A stretch of 64,000 bases of DNA from Cellulophaga omnivescoria. Its GTDB lineage: Bacteria; Bacteroidota; Bacteroidia; Flavobacteriales; Flavobacteriaceae. Shown one piece after another: positions 26,781 to 35,543 of the stretch (position 1 is the stretch's first letter; each line of letters opens with the position of its first letter). The notes below the pieces were generated by a model, which worked only from the letters and a program-made list of their open reading frames with translations, was not told the DNA's origin and did no database searches. The stretch covers positions 1 to 64,000 of the forward strand of contig NZ_MDDP01000018.1 of assembly GCF_001999725.1 (NCBI RefSeq), in the 5' to 3' direction. The position numbers and the translations under genes were made by a program.

Positions 26781-27416
26781 ATGAAGGCAGATATTATTTT
26801 TAAGTATTTTCCAGACTTAACAGAAGAGCAAAAGCAGTATTTTATAAAGCTTGAAGCTTTGTATGCAGATTGGAACCAAAAAATTAATGTGGTATCTAGG
26901 AAAGATATAGATGAAATATATCTGCGCCACGTACTGCATTCAACTGGTATTGCAAAATTTCAGCAGTTTTTACCAGGAACAACTGTTTTAGATGTTGGTA
27001 CTGGTGGTGGTTTTCCAGGCATACCTTTGGCAATTCTTTTTCCTGAAACCCAATTTACTTTAGTTGATGCAATTGGTAAAAAAATAAAAGTAGTGCAACA
27101 CGTTGTAGACGGTTTAGGATTAACTAATGTTACCGCTAAACATATGAGGGTAGAGGACTTAGATACTAAGTTTGATTTTATAGTTAGTAGAGCGGTAGCC
27201 GCTATGCCCACATTTGTTCGTTGGATAAAAGGACGTATTAAAAAGGAATCTGTTCATGAACGCCGCAATGGTATTTTGTACCTTAAAGGTGGTGATTTGT
27301 CTGAGGAGTTAAAAGATTATAAAACTACGGAAATATACAACCTGGCAGACCATTTTACGGAAGACTTTTTTGAAACCAAAAAAGTGGTTTATTTACCTTT
27401 AAAGTACAAAGGGTAA
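26781..27416 (+). CDS. rsmG: 16S rRNA (guanine-527-N7)-methyltransferase
   Basis: A 211-residue SAM-dependent methyltransferase (GidB family) that modifies G527 of 16S rRNA. Landmarks are LYADWNQKINVVSRKD, then LDVGTGGGFPGIPLAILFP (SAM-binding glycine loop), LVDAIGKKIKVV and FIVSRAVAAMPTFVRW. The frame is open from 26736, but a promoter element lies in that extension and MKADIIFKYFPDLT is a standard start. A hairpin terminator follows. Loss of RsmG is known to give low-level streptomycin resistance in other bacteria; here the gene looks intact. Confidence 0.93.
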   Translation: MKADIIFKYFPDLTEEQKQYFIKLEALYADWNQKINVVSRKDIDEIYLRHVLHSTGIAKFQQFLPGTTVLDVGTGGGFPGIPLAILFPETQFTLVDAIGKKIKVVQHVVDGLGLTNVTAKHMRVEDLDTKFDFIVSRAVAAMPTFVRWIKGRIKKESVHERRNGILYLKGGDLSEELKDYKTTEIYNLADHFTEDFFETKKVVYLPLKYKG

Positions 27417-27417
27417 A

Positions 27418-27543
27418 TTAAATACTAAGCATTCTGTTAAAAGAATACTTGCAATTTTTAGCATAACTCTTCATATAGCTGTATATGTTGGTTATGCTAA
27501 TTTTTTTTCTCTTTTTTTCTGTGTGTGTAACGCTCTCTTTCAT
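27418..27543 (-). CDS. Possible 41-residue basic protein (uncertain)
   Basis: A short minus-strand frame, MKESVTHTEKKRKK..., ending ...YSFNRMLSI, of 41 residues and strongly basic. A TAAATTTG promoter-like element (27564-27571) lies 20 bases before its ATG, a typical local spacing. Against it: the frame runs through the rsmG terminator hairpin, no clear relative is recalled, and its stop lies directly beside the rsmG stop. It may be a real small gene, or chance. I give it less than even odds. Confidence 0.35.
   Translation of the reverse strand: MKESVTHTEKKRKKISITNIYSYMKSYAKNCKYSFNRMLSI
27458..27508 (+). terminator. rsmG terminator
   Basis: TTAGCATAAC pairs with GTTATGCTAA around an internally paired loop (CATATA/TATATG), followed by eight Ts on the plus strand. 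Confidence 0.75.
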
Positions 27544-27670
27544 AGTCTTTCTGTTTAATTATACAAATTTACAATAAGTAAACTATATGTTTACATTAGC
27601 TTAACGTTAAATTTACATTAAAATTGTTTACAAAGCAATTTAATAGCGCAATAGCTTAATTTTTATGCAT
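27544..27670. other. A/T-rich intergenic stretch between rsmG and pruA
   Basis: No gene is seen. It holds the promoter-like TAAATTTG (minus, 27564-27571) and the inverted repeat GTAAAC-TATAT-GTTTAC near 27578-27594, with further scattered GTAAA/TTTAC words. This could be an operator, but no regulator gene is nearby. Confidence 0.4.
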
Positions 27671-27671
27671 A

Positions 27672-27714
27672 AAAAAGCCAAAACAAGCAGCTAATTATCT
27701 GCTGTTTTGGCTTT
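27672..27714 (-). terminator. pruA terminator
   Basis: AAAGCCAAAACA-AGCAG pairs with CTGC-TGTTTTGGCTTT, 16 pairs with one bulge, just past the pruA stop. This is one of the strongest hairpins in the window. Confidence 0.85.
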
Positions 27715-27735
27715 AGATATATATTTAAAAAAGGT

Positions 27736-29364
27736 TTATCCTAAAAATGGATATCTGTAATCTGTTGGAGTAACAAATGTTTCCTTAATTAATCTTGGAG
27801 AAACCCAACGTAGTAAGTTTTGTGCTGAGCCAGCTTTATCATTTGTGCCAGATGCTCTTGCACCACCAAATGGTTGTTGGCCAACTACAGCACCTGTTGG
27901 TTTATCATTAATGTAAAAGTTGCCAGCACAGTTTTGTAGTGCTTTTGTAGCTTCTTCTATAGCGTAACGGTCTGTAGATAATACAGCACCTGTTAATGCA
28001 TACTCAGATGTACCATCAACTAGCTTAAGTGTTTCTTTCCAATCTTTATCATCATACACGTAAATAGTTACAACAGGACCAAAAAGTTCAGTTTCCATTG
28101 TAGTATATTTAGGGTCTGTAGTTACAATTACAGTAGGTTCTATAAAGTAACCTTTAGATTTATCATAAGTACCACCAGCTACAATTTCTGCATTATCATC
28201 AGCCTTAGCACCATCTATGTATTTAGCAAGTTTATCAAAAGAACCTTCATGAATAACAGCAGTAACAAAGTTGCTCATATCTTCCGGAGAACCTGGTTTG
28301 TTAATAGAGTCTAGGTCTCTTTTTACCAAATCTAATACTTCATTTGCAGTAGATTTAGGTAGGTAAACTCTAGATGCAGCACTACATTTTTGCCCTTGAA
28401 ATTCAAAAGCGCCACGTACAATTGCAGTAGCTACTTGTGCAGGATTAGCAGTTTTGTGAGCTAAAATAAAATCTTTACCTCCTGTTTCGCCAACTATTCT
28501 AGGGTAGGTTTTGTAATTGTGTATGTTATTGCCAATTTGCTTCCAAAGTTCTTTAAAAACATAAGTAGATCCTGTAAAATGTAAACCAGCAAAATCTGGA
28601 CTAGCTAAAGCAGTTTCTGTAACCATTACTGGGTCTCCGTAAACAACATTAATAACGCCATCTGGTACACCAGCCTCTTTAAATATGTCTACAATTACTT
28701 TTGCAGAAAAAATTTGACTATCACTTGGCTTCCATAAAACCACATTCCCCATCATAGCTGCACTTGCAGGTAAATTACCAGCAATAGCAGTAAAGTTAAA
28801 TGGTGTAATAGCGTAAACAAACCCTTCTAGCGGACGGTATTCTACGCGGTTCCAAATACCTTCAGCAGAATCTGGTTGCTCTGCGTATATTTGAGACATA
28901 TATTCCACATTAAAACGTAAAAAGTCTATTAGTTCACAGGCAGCATCAATCTCTGCTTGGTGTATTGTTTTAGATTGTGCCATCATTGTGGCAGCGTTTA
29001 TTTTTGCTCTGTAAGGACCAGCAATTAACTCTGCTGCCTTTAAAAAGATAGCTGCACGTTGTTCCCAAGCAAGGTTTGCCCAGGCTTCTCTAGATTCTAA
29101 AGCATTTTCTATAGCTTTAGTTACGTGTTCTTTTTCTGCTAAATGGTACTGGCCTACAATATGTTTATGATCATGCGGAGGAGACATTGGCTTAGTATTG
29201 CCTGTTTTTATCTCTTCTGCTCCAATATATAAAGGAACATCTACATTACCGTTGTAATAAGCCTTGTATTGCTCTAATACAGCTTGGCGCTCTGGTGTGC
29301 CCGGAGCATAGCTTTTTATTGGTTCGTTAAAAGCGGTTGGAACTTCAAAAAATCCTTTACCCAT
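27736..29364 (-). CDS. pruA: L-glutamate gamma-semialdehyde (1-pyrroline-5-carboxylate) dehydrogenase
   Basis: A 542-residue monofunctional dehydrogenase that oxidises glutamate semialdehyde from proline breakdown to glutamate with NAD. The aldehyde dehydrogenase core is complete: AITPFNFTAIAGNLP, LHFTGSTYVFK, the general-base Glu in VGETGGKDF, the catalytic Cys in FEFQGQKCSAASR, and ELFGPVVTIYVY. No proline dehydrogenase domain is fused, and no putA is in the window. It is the catabolic counterpart of the proCBA operon at 4-6.7 kb. A TACATTTG promoter element lies 32 bases upstream. Confidence 0.95.
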   Translation of the reverse strand: MGKGFFEVPTAFNEPIKSYAPGTPERQAVLEQYKAYYNGNVDVPLYIGAEEIKTGNTKPMSPPHDHKHIVGQYHLAEKEHVTKAIENALESREAWANLAWEQRAAIFLKAAELIAGPYRAKINAATMMAQSKTIHQAEIDAACELIDFLRFNVEYMSQIYAEQPDSAEGIWNRVEYRPLEGFVYAITPFNFTAIAGNLPASAAMMGNVVLWKPSDSQIFSAKVIVDIFKEAGVPDGVINVVYGDPVMVTETALASPDFAGLHFTGSTYVFKELWKQIGNNIHNYKTYPRIVGETGGKDFILAHKTANPAQVATAIVRGAFEFQGQKCSAASRVYLPKSTANEVLDLVKRDLDSINKPGSPEDMSNFVTAVIHEGSFDKLAKYIDGAKADDNAEIVAGGTYDKSKGYFIEPTVIVTTDPKYTTMETELFGPVVTIYVYDDKDWKETLKLVDGTSEYALTGAVLSTDRYAIEEATKALQNCAGNFYINDKPTGAVVGQQPFGGARASGTNDKAGSAQNLLRWVSPRLIKETFVTPTDYRYPFLG

Positions 29365-29396
29365 TGTGCTACGTTTTATAAATTAAATAATTGTAA

Positions 29397-29404
29397 CAAA
29401 TGTA
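29397..29404 (-). promoter_or_regulatory. pruA promoter, -7 element
   Basis: The minus strand reads TACATTTG (TAnnTTTG), 32 bases before the pruA ATG. Confidence 0.6.
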
Positions 29405-29456
29405 GTAAAATCCTATTCGTTATTAAAACAATTAGAAAGTTAGAAATTTAGATATT

Positions 29457-29843
29457 TTAATTTAAAGCAAAAGGAGCGCTAAATTTAAAACTAGGTATGT
29501 AAACTCTAAATTTTTTGCCGTCTGTAAAGCTTATCATATTATAGTGTCCGCGCATAGCTCCAATAGGAGATGTAAGTAAACAGCCAGAGTTGTAGGTATG
29601 AGATTGCCCTGGATTTAAAACTGGTTTTTTGCCAACTACGCCTTCGCCATCCATAATTTCTAAGTCGTTTAAAGAGTCGTAAATTTCCCAGTGTCTAGAT
29701 GTTAATTGTACAGATTCTTTACTTAGATTTTCTATGGTTACTGTATAGCCAAATGCGTAATGCATTTTGTAGTTCTTAAAAAATGTACCTTCAAAATTGG
29801 TGCTAACCGATATTTTTATGCCTTTAGTAACTTGTGTAGTCAT
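29457..29843 (-). CDS. apaG: ApaG-domain protein
   Basis: A 128-residue protein made of a single fibronectin-type-III-like ApaG domain. Family hallmarks are the N-terminal GIKISVSTNFEG, the strand FGYTVTIENLS, HWEIYDS, GEGVVGKKPVLNPGQ and the closing MRGHYNM. The length matches E. coli ApaG (125). The biochemical role is unsettled; genetic work in enterobacteria tied it to cobalt and magnesium. It is followed by pruA after about 90 bases in the same direction. A TATATTTG element on the minus strand (29982-29989) may be its promoter, with a leader of about 140 bases. Confidence 0.9.
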   Translation of the reverse strand: MTTQVTKGIKISVSTNFEGTFFKNYKMHYAFGYTVTIENLSKESVQLTSRHWEIYDSLNDLEIMDGEGVVGKKPVLNPGQSHTYNSGCLLTSPIGAMRGHYNMISFTDGKKFRVYIPSFKFSAPFALN

Positions 29844-29981
29844 ACGTTTTAACTTTAAAATATAATACTCAATTTGTGTATTATGTTTAAAAAAAAGAAT
29901 GTTTTATTACTGTGTAATACGCCCTTTTATTTTAAAGTAGAAATGTGTAAGTTGTTATAAACGTGACACATTCGCTACATA

Positions 29982-29989
29982 CAAATATA
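29982..29989 (-). promoter_or_regulatory. Possible apaG promoter, -7 element
   Basis: The minus strand reads TATATTTG, matching TAnnTTTG, about 138 bases before the apaG start. Confidence 0.4.
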
Positions 29990-30055
29990 AAAAGGAAAAT
30001 TTAAAGTAGCTTGTTCGGCTTTCATATATTCGCTGAACGAACTTTTTTTCGGTAA

Positions 30056-30095
30056 ACAAACAATTACACCTGTTCAATGAACCGTAATTGTTTTT
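30056..30095 (-). terminator. Terminator after the DUF5103 gene
   Basis: ACAATTAC/GTAATTGT with an inner GTTCA/TGAAC stem lies directly after the DUF5103 stop, with T runs on both sides. A separate hairpin, GTTCGGC/GCTGAAC at about 30013-30040, stands next to it. Confidence 0.7.
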
Positions 30096-30096
30096 T

Positions 30097-31341
30097 TTAG
30101 TTGGTTATATTTCTTGAGTTTCCACTTCCAATACCAATAACACTATCATACTGGTCTCCAAAATTTCTGTAGTAAACCAATACTAAATAATTATTTTCTG
30201 TAAAATGAAAATTGCCGCCAATTGCATTAGGTTTTAATTCTCCTTTATCTGTTTTTATTACATATTTGTAATTGTAGAAGCCTTGTTTAAGTGTTAGGCA
30301 GGCTTCTAAATAACCTGTTTTTTCATTATAAACCATTTTATTTTCATCTGTAATTGCGTAATTATTAAACTTTCCAAATACGTAAACGTCATTTAGTCCA
30401 ATAATATCAGAATAAGGTAATTTAAAATGTACCTTAGTGTATTCAGATTCTCTAGAGGCGTCTTCTCCTTGCTGGGTGGTAATAACAAAATCTCCGTTAA
30501 TATCTGGGTAATAGGTATAAGGCTCGTTGGCTCTAATTAGATCTGCATACATATAATGGTTGTACAATTCTTTCATCTCTACACGTGCAATTGCAGTGCT
30601 AGTTGCGCGTAAATCTTTTGTAGTAAAATTTAAAAACTCATTACCGCCAAAAAAACTACTTTCTTTGTCGTATTTGTATAGTAACTCCTTGCCAATAGTA
30701 TATTGTGGTTTTAAGTTGGTAATTGCAGTAGGCCAATAGTAGTTTTTTAGAATTGTAACTTTAACCTCTTTTTTTGGGTTGATAAGTTGAAAATTTCCAG
30801 AATTTATGGCAATTTGTATGGCTTGTTTTTCATTTAAAAACTCAAAGTCTCTTGTTCTTTTAGTTGTTACACCTACGGAAACAGCATCTTTGTAAACAAT
30901 AAAGCGTCTAGAGAACTGAAGCTCGTCATAGCTGTTGTAAATTTCTAACATATAATTACCGCTAATTTTTAAGCTAATACTGTTGTTAGGTATTTGTAAA
31001 CGGTAGTTAGAGTAGGCTTGCAATGTATTGTAGCTATTTTCGTAATTTGTAATTCTAAGATTGTCAAAACCACTTAAATACTGAGATTTAGAGAGTGTTG
31101 ATTGAGACCAATCATAATTATAGTATGATATTTTATAATAATAATCTTCCTCAGAAGCAGTTAAATCATCAAACTCTAAATAAATATTATCTCCTAATTG
31201 TACAACAGGAAATTGATCTTCTGTAGGACCTTTAAATACAATAGATTTTATATGGTTAGGAGCATCTTTTTCTACAGCGTTTTGTGCGTAAGCAGAAAAA
31301 CCAACTAAAATTATAAAAAGTAAAAAAGAGTAATGTTTCAT
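30097..31341 (-). CDS. DUF5103 / type IX secretion plug protein
   Basis: A 414-residue exported protein with a signal peptide (FLLFIILVGFSAYAQ). The N-terminal domain (residues about 25-300) matches the family now called the T9SS plug domain, with LGDNIYLEFDDL, YYYKISYYNYDWSQS and NYMLEIYNS as visible landmarks. The C-terminal part (FGKFNNYAITDENKM, YKYVIKT) resembles an early-set/carbohydrate-binding strand pattern. In Flavobacterium johnsoniae the Plug protein blocks the SprA translocon pore when no cargo is present. The assignment is by recalled family pattern. It is divergent from nqrA, with a TATCTTTG promoter element 19 bases upstream. Confidence 0.8.
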   Translation of the reverse strand: MKHYSFLLFIILVGFSAYAQNAVEKDAPNHIKSIVFKGPTEDQFPVVQLGDNIYLEFDDLTASEEDYYYKISYYNYDWSQSTLSKSQYLSGFDNLRITNYENSYNTLQAYSNYRLQIPNNSISLKISGNYMLEIYNSYDELQFSRRFIVYKDAVSVGVTTKRTRDFEFLNEKQAIQIAINSGNFQLINPKKEVKVTILKNYYWPTAITNLKPQYTIGKELLYKYDKESSFFGGNEFLNFTTKDLRATSTAIARVEMKELYNHYMYADLIRANEPYTYYPDINGDFVITTQQGEDASRESEYTKVHFKLPYSDIIGLNDVYVFGKFNNYAITDENKMVYNEKTGYLEACLTLKQGFYNYKYVIKTDKGELKPNAIGGNFHFTENNYLVLVYYRNFGDQYDSVIGIGSGNSRNITN

Positions 31342-31360
31342 TTATTTAAAAATTGTATCA

Positions 31361-31368
31361 CAAAGATA
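31361..31368 (-). promoter_or_regulatory. DUF5103 gene promoter, -7 element
   Basis: The minus strand reads TATCTTTG (TAnnTTTG), 19 bases before the DUF5103 ATG. Confidence 0.6.
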
Positions 31369-31482
31369 AGCAAAAGTTGTGCCTAAAATTTAAGTGAATA
31401 AAAAGTGTTAAAATTTTATTTAGAATTAATATAAATAAAAACATCTTAGTTGATTTAACAAGGAAGTTTGCGCTTAAAACTT

Positions 31483-31490
31483 TAAATTTG
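31483..31490 (+). promoter_or_regulatory. nqr operon promoter, -7 element
   Basis: TAAATTTG matches TAnnTTTG, 34 bases before the nqrA start. Confidence 0.6.
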
Positions 31491-31524
31491 CACGAAATTT
31501 TGTTAACCTAAGGTCTGCAATAAT

Positions 31525-32874
31525 ATGTCTAAAGACATTCGAATAAAAAAAGGCTTAAATATAAACCTAGTCGGTGCCGCTGAGCAAACTACTTCTAAAG
31601 CGGTTTTAAGCAATGTTTATGCAATAAATCTTAACGATTTTCACGGAATAATGCCAAAAATGTTGGTAAAAGAGGGAGCTACTGTAAAAGCAGGTGAGCC
31701 TATTTTTTACAACAAAGATGTAGAAGAAATGAAGTTTGTTTCTCCTGTGTCTGGTGAGCTTGTGGAAATTGTAAGAGGAGCAAGGAGAAGAATATTAACG
31801 CTGAAAATACGCGCTAATAAAAGTGGTGAAGTAGTAGAACACAGTACGCTAAACTTGGCAAGCGCATCTGCAGAAGACGTTAAGTCGCAGTTGCTTATGT
31901 CTGGTTGTTGGCCTTTTATAAAACAAAGACCGTATGATGTTGTTGCAAATCCTAACGTGGCTCCAAAGGCTATATTTGTTTCAGGATACACAACAGCTCC
32001 ATTAGCAGCCAATTTAGATTATGTGTTACAAGGCAAAGAAAAAGAATTGCAAGCAGCTATAACAGCACTAGCAACTTTAACATCTGGCCAAATACACGTT
32101 TCTGTGGGTAGTAGCAACTCTCCATTGTCTGGTTTGTCTGGTGTAACAGAACATAAAGTTGCTGGTCCGCATCCGGCAGGTTTAGTGGGTACACAAATAA
32201 ATAAGATAGATCCTGTAAATAAAGGAGAAGTAGTTTGGACTGTTAATGCGCAAGACCTAGTAATTATAGGAGAGTTGTTGTTAACAGGTAAATTTAACCC
32301 TCAGAGAACTATTGCATTAGCTGGTTCTGCAGTTAAATCTCCAAAATACTATACCACTACTATTGGGTCAGAAATTTCTACATTTTTATATGGTAGCGGA
32401 GTTTCTATAGAAAACTTTAGAGTAATTAACGGTGATGTTCTTACAGGTTCTAAAACTAGTCCAGAGGGTTATTTAGGATTTTATAACAATACTGTAACTG
32501 TTATTCCTGAAGGAGATGATTATGAATTTTTTGGTTGGAATAAGCCAATTTTTAACAAAATATCTTCAACAAGAGCAATGACGTTCTCTTGGTTAAATCC
32601 TAAGAAAAAATACGATTTAAACACCAATACAAATGGTGAACATAGAGCATTTGTAGTAACAGGAGCTTATGAAAAAGTATTTCCGTTAGATATTTATCCA
32701 ATGCAATTGCTAAAGGCTTGTATGATAAAAGATTTAGATGAAATGGAACAATTAGGCTTGTATGAAGTTGCTCCAGAGGACTTTGCTTTAACAGAGTTTA
32801 TTTGTATATCTAAACAGCCACACCAGCAAATAATTAGAGAAGGGTTGGACTTATTACAAAAAGAAATAGGATAA
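31525..32874 (+). CDS. nqrA: Na+-translocating NADH:quinone reductase subunit A
   Basis: A 449-residue peripheral subunit of the six-subunit sodium-pumping NADH dehydrogenase; it helps form the quinone site. Landmarks are the start IRIKKGLNINLVGAA, the SPVSGELVEIVRGARRRIL lipoyl-like segment, VAGPHPAGLVGTQI and YPMQLLKACMIKDLDEMEQLG. No membrane helix is present, as expected. It is the first gene of nqrABCDEF; nqrB follows after three bases. A TAnnTTTG element upstream drives the operon, divergent from the DUF5103 gene. Confidence 0.96.
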   Translation: MSKDIRIKKGLNINLVGAAEQTTSKAVLSNVYAINLNDFHGIMPKMLVKEGATVKAGEPIFYNKDVEEMKFVSPVSGELVEIVRGARRRILTLKIRANKSGEVVEHSTLNLASASAEDVKSQLLMSGCWPFIKQRPYDVVANPNVAPKAIFVSGYTTAPLAANLDYVLQGKEKELQAAITALATLTSGQIHVSVGSSNSPLSGLSGVTEHKVAGPHPAGLVGTQINKIDPVNKGEVVWTVNAQDLVIIGELLLTGKFNPQRTIALAGSAVKSPKYYTTTIGSEISTFLYGSGVSIENFRVINGDVLTGSKTSPEGYLGFYNNTVTVIPEGDDYEFFGWNKPIFNKISSTRAMTFSWLNPKKKYDLNTNTNGEHRAFVVTGAYEKVFPLDIYPMQLLKACMIKDLDEMEQLGLYEVAPEDFALTEFICISKQPHQQIIREGLDLLQKEIG

Positions 32875-32877
32875 AAG

Positions 32878-34080
32878 ATGGGTCTTAAAAATACATTACA
32901 CAATTTAAAGGAAAAGTATAAAGGCAAAAAAATGGCACCTGCATTTAATGCAATCCATACGTTTTTGTACTTGCCTAATGAAACTACGCACTCTGGGTCT
33001 CACGTAAGAGCAGCAGACGATTTAAAGCGTACAATGAATACGGTAATAATGGCGTTAATTCCGGTTTTAATTTTCGGGATGTTTAATGCTGGTTACCAAC
33101 ATTATTCTGCAATTAATGGTTTTCCTGCAGATTTTTCGTTACTAAATGATTTTTTAACGTGGGATAACTTTTTAGTAGGTTTAACAACAGTATTACCACT
33201 GGTAATAGTATCTTATGTTATTGGTTTAGCAGTAGAATTTATTTTTGCTGTTATTAAAGGTCATGAGGTAGAAGAAGGTTACTTGGTTACTGGAATGTTA
33301 GTGCCTCTTATTGTACCAATAGATACACCATTATGGATGTTAGCTATAGCTGTTATTTTTGGTGTTGTAATAGGGAAAGAAGTTTTTGGTGGTACAGGTA
33401 TGAATATCTTAAACCCAGCATTAACAATTAGAGCATTTTTATTTTTTGCTTACCCTACTTGGATGAGTGGTGACAAAGTTTGGGTGCATGAGGCTGTAGA
33501 AAGAGCAGGTACTGCAGACGCTATTTCTGGTGAAACTATCTTAGGACAGTTAGCACAAAATACAGATGCGTCATACTCAATTTCAGATATGTTCTTTGGT
33601 TTTATACCAGGTTCTGTAGGTGAAACGTCTACGTTCTTAATTCTTTTAGGAGGTTTGTTTTTGATTTTTACAAAAATAGCAAGCTGGAGAATTATGTTAA
33701 GTGCTGTAATTGGAGCTTTAACAATGGGGTTAATTTTTAACGGGGTTGTTAGTGCGGACTGGATTAGTGAAGGAAGTAAGTTTTACGGATTAATGAGCTT
33801 TGAGTTTTGGCAGCATTTACTTGTTGGTGGTTTAGCTTTTGGTATTGTATACATGGCCACAGATCCTGTAACTGGTTCACAAACAAATAAAGGAAAATGG
33901 TATTACGGTTTCTTTATTGGGTTTATCTCTGTTTTAATTAGAGTGTTTAACCCTGCTTATCCAGAAGGCGTATTCTTAGCAATATTATTAATGAACGTTT
34001 TTGCTCCAACTATAGATCATTATGTAGTACAAAGCAATGTTAAAAAACGTTTAAAAAGATCAAATAAAGCTACAGCTTAA
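32878..34080 (+). CDS. nqrB: Na+-translocating NADH:quinone reductase subunit B
   Basis: A 400-residue membrane subunit (about ten helices) that carries covalent FMN and riboflavin and forms the ion channel with NqrD and NqrE. The flavinylation site is DAISGET, with Thr220 as the expected FMN-bearing residue; the usual motif has Ala where this has Glu219. Other landmarks are GYLVTGMLVPLIVP, IGKEVFGGTGMNILNPALT and the C-terminal MATDPVTGSQTNKGKW. It is shorter and less charged at the N-terminus than the Vibrio protein. ApbE, which attaches the FMN, is encoded 5 kb downstream. Confidence 0.95.
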   Translation: MGLKNTLHNLKEKYKGKKMAPAFNAIHTFLYLPNETTHSGSHVRAADDLKRTMNTVIMALIPVLIFGMFNAGYQHYSAINGFPADFSLLNDFLTWDNFLVGLTTVLPLVIVSYVIGLAVEFIFAVIKGHEVEEGYLVTGMLVPLIVPIDTPLWMLAIAVIFGVVIGKEVFGGTGMNILNPALTIRAFLFFAYPTWMSGDKVWVHEAVERAGTADAISGETILGQLAQNTDASYSISDMFFGFIPGSVGETSTFLILLGGLFLIFTKIASWRIMLSAVIGALTMGLIFNGVVSADWISEGSKFYGLMSFEFWQHLLVGGLAFGIVYMATDPVTGSQTNKGKWYYGFFIGFISVLIRVFNPAYPEGVFLAILLMNVFAPTIDHYVVQSNVKKRLKRSNKATA

Positions 34081-34100
34081 TTAGCGTTAAAAGAATAGAT

Positions 34101-34850
34101 ATGGCAATTAATACAGATAAAAATAGTTACACCGTCATTTTTGCAGCCGTAATGGTTGTAGTTGTGGGTTCTATCTTAGCATTTACTGCATCTAGTTTAA
34201 GTGGTAAAATTAAGATGAATGAAAAGTTTGAGAAGCAACAAAACATCCTTTATGCAATGGGTGTTAATGATAATGTAGACGAAGGAAGTATAAATTTTAT
34301 ACCTACAGATAAAGTAGAAGCTGAGTTTAAAAAATATATTAAAGAGCAACTAGTTATTGAAAATGGTAAAATTACGCCAAATGACGAAGCTTATTTAATA
34401 GATTTAAAAAAGCAAGAAACAGCTGCTAAAAATGGAGAAACTAGAAAGTTGCCTTTATTTATTGGTGAAAAAGACGGAGTAAAGTCTTACATTATACCAA
34501 TGAGAGGTAAAGGTCTTTGGGATGCTATTTGGGGCTTTGTTGCAGTAGGCGAAGACTTAAAAGTACAAGGTGTTTTTTTTGATCACAAAGGAGAAACGCC
34601 TGGTCTAGGAGCAAACATAAAGCAACGTTATTTTATGGATGATTTTAAAGGAGAGTCTATATTAAATAATGGCGCGTTTGTTGGAATTAGTGTTGCTAAA
34701 GGTAACAATGATCCAATTAACGAAAGAAAAGACGATAACAAAGTTGATGCTTTGGCAGGTGCAACCATTACAGGTAATGGTGTAACGGCTATGATTAAAG
34801 AAAGCGTTAAACTTTATCAAGATTATTTAGAAACTATAGCTAAAAAATAA
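34101..34850 (+). CDS. nqrC: Na+-translocating NADH:quinone reductase subunit C
   Basis: A 249-residue subunit with one N-terminal membrane helix (residues about 11-33) and a periplasmic FMN-binding domain. The covalent FMN site reads DALAGATITG, so Thr222 is the predicted attachment residue; the residue before GAT is Ala219 where Ser or Thr is usual. GLWDAIWGFVAVG and HKGETPGLGANI are family segments. It passes electrons between NqrF/NqrD-E and NqrB. It is 21 bases after nqrB and 3 before nqrD. Confidence 0.95.
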   Translation: MAINTDKNSYTVIFAAVMVVVVGSILAFTASSLSGKIKMNEKFEKQQNILYAMGVNDNVDEGSINFIPTDKVEAEFKKYIKEQLVIENGKITPNDEAYLIDLKKQETAAKNGETRKLPLFIGEKDGVKSYIIPMRGKGLWDAIWGFVAVGEDLKVQGVFFDHKGETPGLGANIKQRYFMDDFKGESILNNGAFVGISVAKGNNDPINERKDDNKVDALAGATITGNGVTAMIKESVKLYQDYLETIAKK

Positions 34851-34853
34851 GAA

Positions 34854-35516
34854 ATGGGATTACTTTCTAAAAAAGATGCAAATCTAATATTAGATCCATT
34901 AGCAGACAACAACCCAATTACTATACAGGTATTAGGTATATGTTCTGCATTGGCAATTACAGCAGAGTTAAAGGCGTCAATAGTAATGGCGGTTTCGGTA
35001 ATGTTTGTATTAGGAATTGGTAACGTTGTTATCTCTTTAATGAGAAATATTATACCTTCTAAAATTAGAATTATTGTACAATTGGTAGTAGTAGCTGCCT
35101 TGGTAATTATTGTAGATCAAGTGCTAAAAGCATTTGCGTATGAACTTAGTAAAACCCTTTCTGTATTTGTTGGGTTAATTATTACAAACTGTATCATTAT
35201 GGGACGTTTTGAGGCTTTTGCTTTGGCAAACGGACCTTGGAGATCTTTCTTAGATGGTATTGGAAACTCTTTTGGTTACGGTTTAATCTTAATTATTGTT
35301 GGTTTCTTTAGAGAGCTTTTGGGTTCTGGTACTTTATTAGGATTTAAAGTATTAGGAGATCCTATTGGTAGTCCAGAAACAGGTCCTACAGGTTTATATG
35401 CGCTTGGGTATGAAAACAACGGATTTATGTTACTGTCTCCAATGGCACTAATAGTAGTTGGTATCATTATCTGGGTACAACGTTCAAGAAATAAGGCATT
35501 AATAGAAGAAAACTAG
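34854..35516 (+). CDS. nqrD: Na+-translocating NADH:quinone reductase subunit D
   Basis: A 220-residue six-helix membrane protein, homolog of RnfE. Its Cys in LGICSALAIT pairs with the matching Cys of NqrE as ligands of the intramembrane iron centre. Further landmarks are IITNCIIMGRFEAFAL (second conserved Cys), DGIGNSFGYGLILI and FFRELLGSGTLLGF. The length matches the family (about 210). It lies three bases after nqrC. Confidence 0.95.
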   Translation: MGLLSKKDANLILDPLADNNPITIQVLGICSALAITAELKASIVMAVSVMFVLGIGNVVISLMRNIIPSKIRIIVQLVVVAALVIIVDQVLKAFAYELSKTLSVFVGLIITNCIIMGRFEAFALANGPWRSFLDGIGNSFGYGLILIIVGFFRELLGSGTLLGFKVLGDPIGSPETGPTGLYALGYENNGFMLLSPMALIVVGIIIWVQRSRNKALIEEN

Positions 35517-35543
35517 AATTAGTTATATAAAAAATACAATGTT

